Assembly (NCBI GenBank): GCA_000432135.1
Contig: HF990566.1
Location: 56,670-90,895 of the forward strand
Reading direction: 5' to 3'
Source: Firmicutes bacterium CAG:124
GTDB lineage: Bacteria; Bacillota; Clostridia; Oscillospirales; Oscillospiraceae
Length of the DNA: 34,226 nucleotides
Below, in pieces: positions 1 through 10,277 of this stretch. How positions within the stretch are numbered: the stretch's first letter is position 1; each line of letters starts with the position of its first letter. Under the pieces are notes generated by a model that did not search any database, was not told where the DNA came from, and saw only the letters and a program-made list of their open reading frames with translations. A program made the position numbers and the translations under genes.

Positions 1-621
1 GTGGCCGCTGCGTTCCTGTTTGTGCTGAAGGGCAGCGGCGATCTGTCCTGCGACCTCTATATCCCGTTCTGGAACCTCGACCTTGAAATTCCGACGGCGG
101 TCTATATGGTCTTTGCGGCCTTCGTCATTGTCGGCTGCGTCAACGCTGTGAACCTGACGGACGGCGTCGACGGTCTTTCCAGCAGCGTGACCATCCCGGT
201 CATGGTCTTCTTCGCCACGACCTCCTATATCTATGGCCGCACGACGCTGGCCCTGCTCCCCGCGACCGTCGCGGGCGGCCTGGCGGGTTTCCTCTGCTAC
301 AATTTCCATCCGGCCAAGGTCTTCATGGGCGACACCGGCTCGCTGTTCCTCGGCGGCATGGTCTGCGGAATGGCCTTCGCGCTCGATATGCCGCTGATTC
401 TGATCCTTGTCGGCATTATCTATCTCTGCGAGACGCTTTCCGTCATTCTGCAGGTCACGTATTTCAAGCTGACCCATGGCAAGCGCATCTTCAAAATGAC
501 CCCCATCCACCACCACTTTGAGATGTGCGGCTGGAAAGAGGAAAAAATCGTTTTTGTTTTCACCGCGATCACGCTCGTCATGTGCGTGCTGGCGTATCTC
601 GGTGTTATGAACCGGTATTGA
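1..621 (+). CDS. mraY: MraY, phospho-N-acetylmuramoyl-pentapeptide transferase (5' truncated)
   Basis: Integral membrane enzyme that moves phospho-MurNAc-pentapeptide from UDP to undecaprenyl phosphate, making lipid I. The visible 206 residues are the C-terminal two thirds; MraY is normally about 320-360 residues, so roughly 120 N-terminal residues lie before the window and the GTG at base 1 is not the true start. Recognisable motifs are NLTDGVDGL (residues 51-59), MGDTGSLFLGG (109-119, containing a family-conserved Asp) and the PIHHHFE motif (168-174) near the C-terminus. Several hydrophobic segments alternate with short loops. ftsW follows after 31 bases; the murD gene that often lies between mraY and ftsW is missing. 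Identity is secure. Confidence 0.96.
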   Translation: MAAAFLFVLKGSGDLSCDLYIPFWNLDLEIPTAVYMVFAAFVIVGCVNAVNLTDGVDGLSSSVTIPVMVFFATTSYIYGRTTLALLPATVAGGLAGFLCYNFHPAKVFMGDTGSLFLGGMVCGMAFALDMPLILILVGIIYLCETLSVILQVTYFKLTHGKRIFKMTPIHHHFEMCGWKEEKIVFVFTAITLVMCVLAYLGVMNRY

Positions 622-652
622 GCTACCGCAGCTTCAGAAAGGAGCGACCCCT

Positions 653-1855
653 ATGGCAAGCCGTTCAGACGGCGTAACGCGGCTGTATGAAGCTCCGCAG
701 GCTCCCGAGCCGGAGCGCCTTCCGCAGCCGACCAAAACAAAGGACAAGGTGCTGCTTGACGAGCGCGGCCTGCTCGACCTGCCGTTTCTCGCGCTGACGG
801 TGCTGCTCGTGCTGATCGGCGTCGTCATGGTCTTTTCAGCCTCCTACGCCCGCGCGTATTATCTGACCGGCAACTCTACCTATTACTTTGCCCGGCAGGC
901 GATTTTCGCTGTCGTGGGCATCGGCGGTATGCTGTTTGTCAGCAGGCTGAACTATCAGCTCTGGCGCAGTGCTTCGTTCATCATCCTCGCGGTATCCGTC
1001 GTGTTCCTGATGCTCGTACCGCTCATCGGCTCGACGGCCAACGGCGCAAAGCGCTGGATCGAGGTTGCGGGCATCCGCTTCCAGCCCTCGGAGCTTGCGA
1101 AAATCGCCATCATCATGACGTTTTCCGCCATGATCTCGACCTACCGCGATAAAATGCGCACCTTCCGCTATGGCATCGCGCCCTTCGGCGCGATCATGAT
1201 CGTCCTGTGCGGCCTCGTCGCGCTGGAGCGCCATTTTTCCTGCATCCTCATCATGCTGCTGCTTGCGGCGGCCATGCTGTTTCTGGGCGGCGTCCAGATC
1301 AAATGGTTCGCCCTCGGCGGCGCGGCAGTCGCCGTGTTCATGTTTGTTTATCTCAAGACGCAGGGCTACGCCGGAAGCCGTATCACCGCCTGGCGCGACC
1401 CCGCCTCCGACCCGACAGACAACGGCTATCAGATCTTACAGTCGCTCTACGCCATCGGTTCCGGCGGCCTGATGGGCCTCGGCCTCGGCAAGAGCTGCCA
1501 GAAATACCTGTATCTTCCCGAGGAGCACAACGACTATATTTTCCCCATTCTCTGCGAGGAGCTCGGCTTTGTCGGGGCAGTCGTCGTGATCCTGCTGTTC
1601 ATTCTTCTGATCGTGCGCGGCTATTATATCGCCATGCACGCGCGTGATCGCTTCGGTGCGCTCCTTGCCGCCGGAATTTCCACGCATATCGCGCTTCAGA
1701 CCTTCCTCAACATTGGCGTCGTGACCAATTTTCTACCCGCCACCGGCATTTCTCTCCCGTTCTTCTCCTACGGCGGCACGGCGCTTCTCATGCAGCTGTT
1801 TGAAGCGGGCGTTGTCCTGGCCGTCTCCCGGCAGAACGACAATAAGCTTCTGTAA
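653..1855 (+). CDS. ftsW: FtsW/RodA-type SEDS peptidoglycan glycosyltransferase (FtsW)
   Basis: Polytopic SEDS protein of 400 residues that polymerises lipid II, here presumably the septal enzyme because it sits in the dcw cluster between mraY and murG. A hydrophilic N-terminal tail of about 40 residues precedes the first membrane segment. Family motifs are GAKRWI (131-136) with QPSELAK (144-150), the extracellular loop EEHNDYIF (290-297) with Asp294 matching the catalytic Asp of SEDS enzymes, and LPFFSYGG (368-375). The segment that in many FtsW/RodA proteins reads like QPDLGT is LERHFSC (191-197) here. The start is supported by an AAAGGAG ribosome site at 638-644. RodA is the alternative, but the context favours FtsW. 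Confidence 0.94.
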   Translation: MASRSDGVTRLYEAPQAPEPERLPQPTKTKDKVLLDERGLLDLPFLALTVLLVLIGVVMVFSASYARAYYLTGNSTYYFARQAIFAVVGIGGMLFVSRLNYQLWRSASFIILAVSVVFLMLVPLIGSTANGAKRWIEVAGIRFQPSELAKIAIIMTFSAMISTYRDKMRTFRYGIAPFGAIMIVLCGLVALERHFSCILIMLLLAAAMLFLGGVQIKWFALGGAAVAVFMFVYLKTQGYAGSRITAWRDPASDPTDNGYQILQSLYAIGSGGLMGLGLGKSCQKYLYLPEEHNDYIFPILCEELGFVGAVVVILLFILLIVRGYYIAMHARDRFGALLAAGISTHIALQTFLNIGVVTNFLPATGISLPFFSYGGTALLMQLFEAGVVLAVSRQNDNKLL

Positions 1856-1868
1856 GGGAGGGAAGTTC

Positions 1869-2993
1869 ATGAATATCGTCTTTACCTGCGGCGGCACGGG
1901 CGGGCATATCTATCCCGCCATTGCGGTCGCCCGTATGTTCCGTGAGCGTCAGCCGGACTGTAAGATCCTCTTTATTGGCGCGGAGGACGGCATGGAAAAC
2001 AAGATTGTCCCGCGCGAGGGCTTCCGGCTGGAAACCGTGAAGATCTCCAACTACCAGCGCAGGCTGACGCCCGCCGCGATCTGGCACAATCTCGTGACCG
2101 TACAGCGTATGGCCGCGACATTCTCCAAAACAAAGCGTATCCTGAAGGACTTTCAGCCCGACGTGATCGTCGGCACCGGTGGCTATGCCAGCTTCCCGGC
2201 CCTCAAAATGGGGGCGAAGCTCGGCATCCCGACCTGCGTGCATGAGTCGAATGCTGTTCCGGGCCTGACGACGAAGCTTGTTGCGCGCACGGCCAGCCGC
2301 GTCATGGTGTCCTTCGAATCCAGCCGGGAGCATTACCCGGAGCCGGAGAGGGTCCTCCTGACCGGAACGCCCGTGCGCGAGGAATTCCTCTTTGCAAAGC
2401 GGCAGGAGGCCCGGCAGGCGCTGGGCCTCGGAGACGAGCCGCTCGTCGTCTCCTGCTGGGGCAGTCTCGGCGCGCGGGAGATGAACAAAAAAATTGCACA
2501 GTTTATGAAATGCGAATGCGAGGATAACACGCCCTTCCATCACATCCACGCGACCGGCTCGTTCGGCTGGCGCTGGATGCCGGACTATGTCAGGGAACAA
2601 GGCGTCGACCTCGCCGCGCAACCGCGCATTGAAATGCGCGAGTATATCTATGATATGCCGCAGGTGCTGGCAGCGGCGGATCTCATCATCTGCCGCGCAG
2701 GCGCGGCGACCATCGCCGAGGTCTGCGCCAGCGGAACACCCTGCATCATGGTACCGAGCCCAAACGTGACCGGCAACCATCAGGAAAAAAACGCCCGGGT
2801 GCTCGAACGCTCCGGCGCGGCCGCAGTCGTCCGCGAGGCAGACTGCGACGGAAAAAGCCTCTATGAAACCGCAAAGTCGATCCTTTCAGACGCCGGACGG
2901 ATGCGCGCCATGCGTGCCAGCGCACGGGATATGGCCGTGGTCGATGCTGCCGAGCGCATCTATCAGACGGCGCTCGACCTTGCAAAGCACTGA
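1869..2993 (+). CDS. murG: MurG, UDP-GlcNAc:lipid I N-acetylglucosaminyltransferase
   Basis: Peripheral membrane GT28 glycosyltransferase of 374 residues that converts lipid I to lipid II. The N-terminal Rossmann domain opens with the glycine-rich loop TCGGTGGHIYPA (6-17); further motifs are GTGGYASFPAL (102-112), HESNAVPG (125-132), and the donor-binding region CRAGAATIAEV (275-285) with NHQEKNA (303-309). The chosen ATG follows AAGGGAGG at 1854-1861. An upstream in-frame start at 1800 would run inside ftsW and lacks the conserved N-terminus. The gene begins 13 bases after ftsW, so the two are probably co-transcribed and translationally linked. Confidence 0.96.
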   Translation: MNIVFTCGGTGGHIYPAIAVARMFRERQPDCKILFIGAEDGMENKIVPREGFRLETVKISNYQRRLTPAAIWHNLVTVQRMAATFSKTKRILKDFQPDVIVGTGGYASFPALKMGAKLGIPTCVHESNAVPGLTTKLVARTASRVMVSFESSREHYPEPERVLLTGTPVREEFLFAKRQEARQALGLGDEPLVVSCWGSLGAREMNKKIAQFMKCECEDNTPFHHIHATGSFGWRWMPDYVREQGVDLAAQPRIEMREYIYDMPQVLAAADLIICRAGAATIAEVCASGTPCIMVPSPNVTGNHQEKNARVLERSGAAAVVREADCDGKSLYETAKSILSDAGRMRAMRASARDMAVVDAAERIYQTALDLAKH

Positions 2994-3053
2994 CACGCAC
3001 ATCGCACGCAGCGCATAGGATGGGGAAAATTCCTGTGTTTTGGAGGAATGCCC

Positions 3054-4322
3054 ATGCCAGCGCTGCTTGTTTCCAAATCGCCTCCACTTTCCGGGGAGGT
3101 GACGATCCACGGTGCGAAAAACAGCGTCCTGCCCATTCTGGCCGCGACGCTCCTGTGCAGAACGCCATGCGTCCTGCATAACTGTCCAGATATTCTCGAC
3201 GTGACGCACACACGTGCCATCCTGCACAGCCTTGGCTGCGCCTCCGAACGGCGCGGGGCGAGCGTCTACATAGACCCGCGCAGCTGCGCCGGTCATTCCA
3301 TCCCGCCGGAGCTGGCCGCATCTATGCGTGCGTCCAGCCTGTTTCTCGGTGCGCTGCTTGCAAGACAGGGCGAAGCGTCGCTGAGCCTGCCGGGCGGCTG
3401 TCCCATCGGCGCAAGGCCGGTGGACTATCATCTGCTTGCCTTCCGCGCACTCGGCGCGGAGGTCACAGAGACGGACGATACCATTCACTGCCGCGCACGA
3501 AGACTGACTGGCGCGAAGATCACATTGCCCGGCCCCAGCGTCGGCGCAACGGAAAACGCCATGCTGGCCGCCGTTGGGGCAGAGGGCGTCACCGTGATCG
3601 AGAACGCCGCCTGTGAGCCGGAGATCGTCGATCTGGCCGGTTTTTTGACCGCCTGCGGTGCAAAAATCGCGGGCGCAGGTACGGGACGTGTAACCGTCAA
3701 GGGCGGTCAGCCGCTCACCGGCGCGACCTATACCATCCTGCCGGACCGCATTGAAACCGCGACGTTCCTGTGCGCCTGCGCCGCCTGCGGCGGCACGCTG
3801 ACGCTGCGCAGGACGGCCCCGCGTCTTGCTGAGCCGATTTTAAATTCGCTCACAGAAAGCGGCTGCCGGTTTTCCTGCACACATGATACCATTCAAATTT
3901 CCCGCGACGGACCGCTGATAGCCTGCCGCCCGGTCGTCTCAAAGCCGTATCCCGGCTTTCCGACCGACGCGATGCCGGTGCTGCTTGCCTCTCAGCTGCG
4001 GGCAGAGGGACAGACAGACTTTACCGAGACGATTTTCGAAAACCGCTTCGGCTATGCCAGAGAGCTTAAAAAGCTCGGTGCGCAGCTGCGTCAGGACGAA
4101 AACACTGTCCATCTGCGCGGTGCGCCGCAGCTGTATGCGGCGCAGCTTTTTGCGGAGGATCTGCGCGGCGGCGCGGCGCTCGTGCTCGCAGCCATGCAGG
4201 CCGAGGGCGAAAGTACCATTTTTGGAGTAAAACACATCGAACGGGGATATGATACTCTTGAGGCTGCGCTGCAAAGCGTCGGCGCTCGCCTGAAAACAGT
4301 GGAAATCCCCAAAAAGATGTGA
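3054..4322 (+). CDS. murA: MurA, UDP-N-acetylglucosamine 1-carboxyvinyltransferase
   Basis: Cytoplasmic enzyme that adds enolpyruvate from PEP to UDP-GlcNAc, the first committed step of peptidoglycan synthesis. The protein is 422 residues, normal for the family. Lys22-Asn23 in GAKNS and the loop PGGCPIGARPVD, with the catalytic/fosfomycin-reactive Cys at about residue 116, are both present. Two ATGs lie close together: GGAGG at 3042-3046 is only 1 base from the ATG at 3048 but 7 bases from the one at 3054, so 3054 is preferred, and it also puts Lys22 at the canonical number. Firmicutes often carry two MurA paralogues; whether this is the MurAA or MurAB type cannot be told. Its place between murG and ftsQ is where murB is often found. 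Confidence 0.94.
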   Translation: MPALLVSKSPPLSGEVTIHGAKNSVLPILAATLLCRTPCVLHNCPDILDVTHTRAILHSLGCASERRGASVYIDPRSCAGHSIPPELAASMRASSLFLGALLARQGEASLSLPGGCPIGARPVDYHLLAFRALGAEVTETDDTIHCRARRLTGAKITLPGPSVGATENAMLAAVGAEGVTVIENAACEPEIVDLAGFLTACGAKIAGAGTGRVTVKGGQPLTGATYTILPDRIETATFLCACAACGGTLTLRRTAPRLAEPILNSLTESGCRFSCTHDTIQISRDGPLIACRPVVSKPYPGFPTDAMPVLLASQLRAEGQTDFTETIFENRFGYARELKKLGAQLRQDENTVHLRGAPQLYAAQLFAEDLRGGAALVLAAMQAEGESTIFGVKHIERGYDTLEAALQSVGARLKTVEIPKKM

Positions 4323-4362
4323 TATACTTTGTATATTCTGAGCCTCCGAAGGAGAATGCATC

Positions 4363-5148
4363 ATGCGCACGAAGCAAAGCAAAGCGAATAGGGAAGCACG
4401 AGCCGCAGGCAAGGCACGTCAGGTGCGCAGCAGTGCGCTCGGCAAGCTCATCATCATGCTCGCTGTCGTTGCTGCGATCGTCTTCGGCGTCGCGATCTTC
4501 TTCAAGGTCAACACCATTGAGATCCAGGGCAACACCGTCTATTCCGCCGACCAGATCATCGAGGCCTCGCAGATCCAGCAGGGCGATAATCTCCTGACGG
4601 TCAATAAAGCGCTGGCTGTCGGCAACATCAAGGCCGCACTGCCGTATGTCGAGGATGTTTCCATTGCCCGCAGCCTGCCGGACGGCATTATCATTCAGGT
4701 CCGCGAGAGCGTTGTTTCCTTTGCCGTCATGACCGACACGAACGCCTGCTGGCTCGTCGGCCCGAGCGGCAAGGCGCTTGAGCGCATTGAGCCTGCCGCA
4801 TTCAATGAAAACCCGCACATCAACGGCCTGCTCATTTCCACGCCCACGGAGGGGGAAGCCGTCTCTTCCCCAACGCCCACAGCGCTGGCCGCCGCACTGG
4901 ACGTCATGAAGGAGCTTGACGGCACCGGCCTTCTGGAGCATATCCGCGTGATCGATGTGGAAAAGGAATACGACATGAGCATCTGGTACGACGAACGCTA
5001 CGAGATCAAGCTCGGCGGGACCGATGAGTTGGCCTATAAGATCCGCTATCTGTGCTCCATTCTCGACCAGCTCAGCGAATTTCAGGCCGGGACCATCGAT
5101 CTGACCCAGGCCGCGCAGAAAAGAGCCACCTTCCAGCCCGCAGCGTGA
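4363..5148 (+). CDS. ftsQ: FtsQ/DivIB cell division protein
   Basis: Single-pass membrane division protein of 261 residues. A basic cytoplasmic tail (about 1-25) is followed by a hydrophobic segment (about 27-47) and then a POTRA domain beginning VNTIEIQGNTVYSADQI and running to about residue 118, with the pattern LPYVEDVSIARSLPDGI typical of FtsQ/DivIB. The rest is the extracellular beta domain. It scaffolds the divisome with FtsL/FtsB. The ATG lies 8 bases after AAGGAG (4349-4354). Position between murA and ftsZ supports the call. There is no ftsA gene between it and ftsZ. Confidence 0.9.
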   Translation: MRTKQSKANREARAAGKARQVRSSALGKLIIMLAVVAAIVFGVAIFFKVNTIEIQGNTVYSADQIIEASQIQQGDNLLTVNKALAVGNIKAALPYVEDVSIARSLPDGIIIQVRESVVSFAVMTDTNACWLVGPSGKALERIEPAAFNENPHINGLLISTPTEGEAVSSPTPTALAAALDVMKELDGTGLLEHIRVIDVEKEYDMSIWYDERYEIKLGGTDELAYKIRYLCSILDQLSEFQAGTIDLTQAAQKRATFQPAA

Positions 5149-5207
5149 GCCGAGGGGACGCAAACCATAAAATCCGCATTTTTTGCTGAATTTTTCCGCA
5201 TTTTCTA

Positions 5208-5236
5208 TTGACGCACACCCTTTTTCGAGATAGAAT
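5208..5236 (+). promoter_or_regulatory. ftsZ promoter (sigma-A type)
   Basis: TTGACG at 5208-5213 and TAGAAT at 5231-5236 are separated by 17 bases, within the 149-base gap between ftsQ and ftsZ. Five of six bases match the consensus in each box. The region around it is A/T-rich compared with the flanking genes. It would give ftsZ a transcript of its own in addition to read-through from the dcw cluster. Confidence 0.72.
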
Positions 5237-5297
5237 AAAGTCGACATAATCTTAAACGATGCAGTTGTGGGCTGTGAGATATACAGGAGGAAGACAA

Positions 5298-6377
<1,080 letters not shown>

Positions 6378-6384
6378 GCAAGCA

Positions 6385-6416
6385 GCCCGGCGCGTTCAAA
6401 CGCGCCGGGCTTTTAT
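6385..6416 (+). terminator. Intrinsic terminator after ftsZ
   Basis: A perfect 10-bp G/C stem (6385-6394 with 6401-6410) and 6-base loop are followed by TTTTAT. It closes the dcw/ftsZ transcript. Confidence 0.9.
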
Positions 6417-6452
6417 ACGGTCTGTTTCATGAAAAGCAAATCTGCCTGACAC

Positions 6453-6488
6453 AAAAGGAGGCGGTACCCGAAGGTACCGCCCCTTTTG
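6453..6488 (-). terminator. Intrinsic terminator of the pyruvate:ferredoxin oxidoreductase gene
   Basis: Inverted repeat with 9-bp arms (6460-6468 and 6473-6481) around a CGAA loop, extended by AAAAGG/CCTTTT flanks. Read leftwards it ends CCTTTTGT, placing it just beyond the stop codon of the leftward gene. It faces the ftsZ terminator. Confidence 0.82.
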
Positions 6489-6500
6489 CATAGGAGATAA

Positions 6501-9500
6501 TTATTTGTCGTACATATCGACCAGCTTGAGCAGGTGCTCGTAGCGCTCCTTGGCGTTCTCCTCGTTCTTTGCGAACAGAACGGTTGCACGCTCCGGGAAC
6601 TCGCGGGTCAGACGGCTGTAGCGGGCCTCGTTCATCAGGAATTCCTGATAGCCGCCGGCGGGAGCCTTGGAGTCCAGCGTGAACTTCTTCTCCGCAGCCG
6701 GGTTGAAGCGGAACATATTCCAGTAGCCGCAGTCAACAGCCTTCTTCATTTCCTTCTGGCAGTTCTGCATGCCGCCCTTGATGGAGTGCATCTCGCACGG
6801 TGCATAGCCGATGATGAGGGACGGGCCGTGGTAGGCCTCGGCCTCCTGGATGGCCTTCAGCGTCTGCGCGGCGTTGGCGCCCATGGCGACCTGCGCAACG
6901 TAGACATAGCCGTAGGACATGGCGATCTCCGCCAGAGACTTGGACTTGGTCTCCTTACCGGCAGCCGCAAACTGTGCGACCTGACCGATGTTGGAAGCCT
7001 TGGAAGCCTGTCCGCCGGTGTTGGAGTAGACCTCGGTATCGAAGACGAAGATGTTGACGTCTTCACCGGAGGCGAGGACATGGTCGACACCGCCGAAGCC
7101 GATGTCGTAAGCCCAGCCGTCGCCGCCGAAGATCCAGACGGACTTCTTGCTGAGGTAATCCTTCTTGGACAGGATGTCTGCGCCAAGTGCGCAGGCGTCG
7201 CAGTCGCAGTACTTTTCGCCCTTGGCCTTGAGCTCGGCAGCGTGCTCGGCAAACTGCGGAACCTGTGCCAGCTCGTCGACGGTCGCAACATTCTCTTCCA
7301 GAGCCGCGACATACGCCTTGGTGGCGGCAGCGTTGGCTTCGAGATCGTTGACGGTGTCGAGGTACTTCTGCGCAGCGGCCTTGAGGTCGGCGTTCGTCCA
7401 CTCGACGGCGATCAGAGCCTTGGTCTTCTCAATCAGGCTGTCGCGGATGGCCTTCTGGCCGAGGTACATACCGAAGCCGTGCTCCGCGTTGTCCTCGAAC
7501 AGGGAGTTGCACCATGCGGGGCCCTTGCCCTCTGCGTTTGTGCAGTACGGGTTGGTAGCGCCCGGGTTGCCCCAGATGGAGGAGCAGCCGGTGGCGTTGG
7601 AGATATACATCTTGTCGCCAAACAGCTGGGTGACGAGGCGTGCGTAGCTCGTCTCGGCGCAACCTGCGCAGGAGCCGGAGAACTCAAGCAGCGGCTTGCG
7701 GAACTGGCTGCCCTTGACGTCGGCAGTCTGAAGCTCCTTCTTCTCGGAGACCTTGTTCACGCAGTAATCGAAAACGTCCTGCTGATCCAGCTGCGTTTCC
7801 TGCGGAACCATCTTGATAGCCTGAACCTTTTCGGGGCAGGCACCGACGCAGACGCCGCAGCCCATGCAGTCGAGCGGAGAGATGGCCATTGTGAACTGAT
7901 AAACGCCCTTGCCCTTGCCGGCCTTGACCGGGACGATCTTGGCGGCTGCGGGTGCGTTCTTGGCTTCCTCATCGGTCAGAGCGACCGTGCGGATGGTGGC
8001 GTGCGGGCAGACATATGCGCAGTTGCCGCACTGGATGCACTTTGCAGAATCCCATTCCGGAACGGCAACGGCAACGCCGCGCTTTTCGTAAGCGGCAGCG
8101 CCCAGCTCGAACTGTCCATCAACATGATCGACGAACGTGGAGACGGGCAGGGAATCGCCGTCCATCTTATCGACCGGGAAGAGGATGTTCTTGACCTGCT
8201 TGACCAGTTCAGGCTTGCCCTCAAGGTTGTGCTGGGCGACAACGTCTTCTGCGTTGGCCCAGGCAGCGGGAACGTCGATCTTCACATAGGCGGTAGCGCC
8301 GGCGTCGATGGCCTTGTGGTTCATCTCGACGACGTCCATGCCCTTCTTGGAGTAGGACTGCGTGGCTTTTTCCTTCATGTACTGGATGGCGTCCTCTTCC
8401 GGCAGAACCTTTGCCAGCGAGAAGAACGCGGACTGAAGGATGGTGTTGGTGCGCTTGCCCATGCCGATGGACTGCGCCAGATCGATCGCGTTGATGGTGT
8501 AGAGCTGAATGTTGTTCTTGGCAATGTAGCGCTTGGAAGCGGCATCCAGATGATGGGCCAGCTCTTCCGGCGTCCACTGACAGTTGATCATGAACACGCC
8601 GCCCGGCTTGACGTCACGGACAATGGGGAAGCCCTTCGTGATGTAGGACGGGTTGTGGCAGGCAACGAAGTCGGCCTTGTTGATGTAGTACGGGCTCTTG
8701 ATGGGCTTGTCGCCGAAGCGCAGATGGCTGATGGTGACGCCGCCGGTCTTCTTGGAGTCGTACTGGAAGTAGGCCTGCACATACTTGTCGGTATGGTCGC
8801 CGATGATCTTAATGGAGTTCTTGTTCGCGCCGACGGTGCCGTCGCCGCCCAGACCCCAGAACTTGCACTCGATGGTGCCTTCCGCGGCGGTGTTCGGGCA
8901 GTTCTTGTCCTCTTCGAGGGACAGGTTCGTCACGTCGTCGACGATGCCGATGGTGAACTCGTGCTTCGGCGCATCCTTCTTCAGCTCATTGTAAACGGCG
9001 AAGATGGAAGCAGGAGGCGTATCCTTGGAACCGAGGCCGTAGCGACCGCCGATGATGGTCGCCTTGACGCCTGCGTTAGCCAGAGCGGTCACAACGTCCA
9101 TGTACAAAGGTTCGCCCAGAGAGCCGGGCTCCTTCGTGCGGTCGAGGACTGCGATCTTCTTGGCGGTAGCCGGGATAGCCGCAACCAGCTTGTCTGCGCA
9201 GAACGGACGGTACAGGCGGACCTTGACCAGGCCGACCTTCTCGCCGTGCGCGTTCATGTAGTCGATGACTTCCTCAGCAACGTCGTTGATGGAACCCATC
9301 GCGATGATGACGCGGTCAGCGTCGGGAGCGCCGTAGTAGTTGAACAGCTGATAGTTCGTGCCGAGCTTCTCGTTGATTTTGCCCATGTACTTTTCGACGA
9401 CTGCGGGCAGCTCGTCATAGTACCGGTTGCAGGCCTCACGGTGCTGGAAGAAGATATCGCCGTTTTCGTGGCAGCCGCGGGCAGCGGGATGCTCCGGGTT

Positions 9501-10124
9501 CAGCGCGTGCTGACGGAACTCCTCGACAGCCTTCATGTTGCACATTTCCTTGAGATCGGCGTAATCCCAGCAGGCGACCTTCTGGATCTCGTGGGAGGTA
9601 CGGAAGCCGTCAAAGAAGTTCAGGAACGGAACCTTGCCCTCGATCGCGGAAAGATGTGCGACGGGGGACAGATCCATGACTTCCTGCGGGTTGGTCTCGC
9701 AGAGCATGGCGAAGCCGGTCTGACGGCAGGCCATGACGTCGGAATGATCGCCGAAAATGTTCAGCGCATGGGTCGAGACGGTACGAGCCGAGACGTGGAA
9801 CACACAGGGCAGCTGCTCCGCCGCGATCTTGTACATATTCGGGATCATCAGCAGCAGACCCTGAGACGCCGTGTAGGTGGTCGTCAGAGCGCCTGCGCCG
9901 AGGGAGCCGTGAACCGTACCGGCCGCACCGGCCTCAGACTGCATCTCGGCAACCTTGACGCGGGTGCCGAAGATGTTCTTCAGACCTGCGGCAGACCACT
10001 GGTCGACAAAGTCCGCCATCGGGGAGGACGGCGTAATGGGATAAATACCGGCGACCTCGGTATATGCATAGGATACGTGAGCCGCGGCATTATTGCCGTC
10101 CATGGTTTTGAATTTACGAACCAA
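6501..10124 (-). CDS. nifJ: Pyruvate:ferredoxin (flavodoxin) oxidoreductase, single chain
   Basis: Oxidatively decarboxylates pyruvate to acetyl-CoA and CO2 with reduction of ferredoxin; central to clostridial fermentation. The chain of 1207 residues has the full fused layout: N-terminal pyrimidine-binding domain (GIYPITPSSPMADF near 27-40), a gamma-type domain, a ferredoxin-like insert with two CxxCxxCxxxCP clusters (about 696 and 752), and the TPP-binding C-terminal domain with CAGCAETSY (about 818), GDGWAYDIGFGG (about 1005) and a later Cys ligand. The start is a TTG 8 bases after AGGAGG (10133-10138); this restores the family N-terminus xRKFKTMDGN, whereas the first ATG (residue 8) would remove it. 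It has its own promoter and terminator. The complete open antisense frame over the gene is a codon-use artefact. Confidence 0.97.
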   Translation of the reverse strand: MVRKFKTMDGNNAAAHVSYAYTEVAGIYPITPSSPMADFVDQWSAAGLKNIFGTRVKVAEMQSEAGAAGTVHGSLGAGALTTTYTASQGLLLMIPNMYKIAAEQLPCVFHVSARTVSTHALNIFGDHSDVMACRQTGFAMLCETNPQEVMDLSPVAHLSAIEGKVPFLNFFDGFRTSHEIQKVACWDYADLKEMCNMKAVEEFRQHALNPEHPAARGCHENGDIFFQHREACNRYYDELPAVVEKYMGKINEKLGTNYQLFNYYGAPDADRVIIAMGSINDVAEEVIDYMNAHGEKVGLVKVRLYRPFCADKLVAAIPATAKKIAVLDRTKEPGSLGEPLYMDVVTALANAGVKATIIGGRYGLGSKDTPPASIFAVYNELKKDAPKHEFTIGIVDDVTNLSLEEDKNCPNTAAEGTIECKFWGLGGDGTVGANKNSIKIIGDHTDKYVQAYFQYDSKKTGGVTISHLRFGDKPIKSPYYINKADFVACHNPSYITKGFPIVRDVKPGGVFMINCQWTPEELAHHLDAASKRYIAKNNIQLYTINAIDLAQSIGMGKRTNTILQSAFFSLAKVLPEEDAIQYMKEKATQSYSKKGMDVVEMNHKAIDAGATAYVKIDVPAAWANAEDVVAQHNLEGKPELVKQVKNILFPVDKMDGDSLPVSTFVDHVDGQFELGAAAYEKRGVAVAVPEWDSAKCIQCGNCAYVCPHATIRTVALTDEEAKNAPAAAKIVPVKAGKGKGVYQFTMAISPLDCMGCGVCVGACPEKVQAIKMVPQETQLDQQDVFDYCVNKVSEKKELQTADVKGSQFRKPLLEFSGSCAGCAETSYARLVTQLFGDKMYISNATGCSSIWGNPGATNPYCTNAEGKGPAWCNSLFEDNAEHGFGMYLGQKAIRDSLIEKTKALIAVEWTNADLKAAAQKYLDTVNDLEANAAATKAYVAALEENVATVDELAQVPQFAEHAAELKAKGEKYCDCDACALGADILSKKDYLSKKSVWIFGGDGWAYDIGFGGVDHVLASGEDVNIFVFDTEVYSNTGGQASKASNIGQVAQFAAAGKETKSKSLAEIAMSYGYVYVAQVAMGANAAQTLKAIQEAEAYHGPSLIIGYAPCEMHSIKGGMQNCQKEMKKAVDCGYWNMFRFNPAAEKKFTLDSKAPAGGYQEFLMNEARYSRLTREFPERATVLFAKNEENAKERYEHLLKLVDMYDK

Positions 10125-10160
10125 AACAATTACCTCCTAAAAGTAATTACATATTCATGC

Positions 10161-10189
10161 ATAATGACTATATCACATTTTCTTGTCAA
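10161..10189 (-). promoter_or_regulatory. Promoter of the pyruvate:ferredoxin oxidoreductase gene
   Basis: On the minus strand a perfect TTGACA (10184-10189) lies 17 bases from CATTAT (10161-10166). The predicted start of transcription is about 30 bases before the TTG codon. The flank is A/T-rich. Confidence 0.7.
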
Positions 10190-10277
10190 TGTAAATCAAA
10201 TTTGAGATAACCTTTTTGGATTTGGCGGAAATCTTTCGAAAATCTGCCGCGCATTCCGGCAAGTTTTGAAAAACCTG

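Noticed and set aside
6534..10205. A continuous 1223-codon plus-strand ORF opposite the whole nifJ gene
   Set aside because: It mirrors the nifJ reading frame, lacks a ribosome site and any recognisable domain, and has the Leu/Val/Asp/Gly-rich composition expected from the reverse complement of G/C-ending codons. nifJ has clear motifs throughout.
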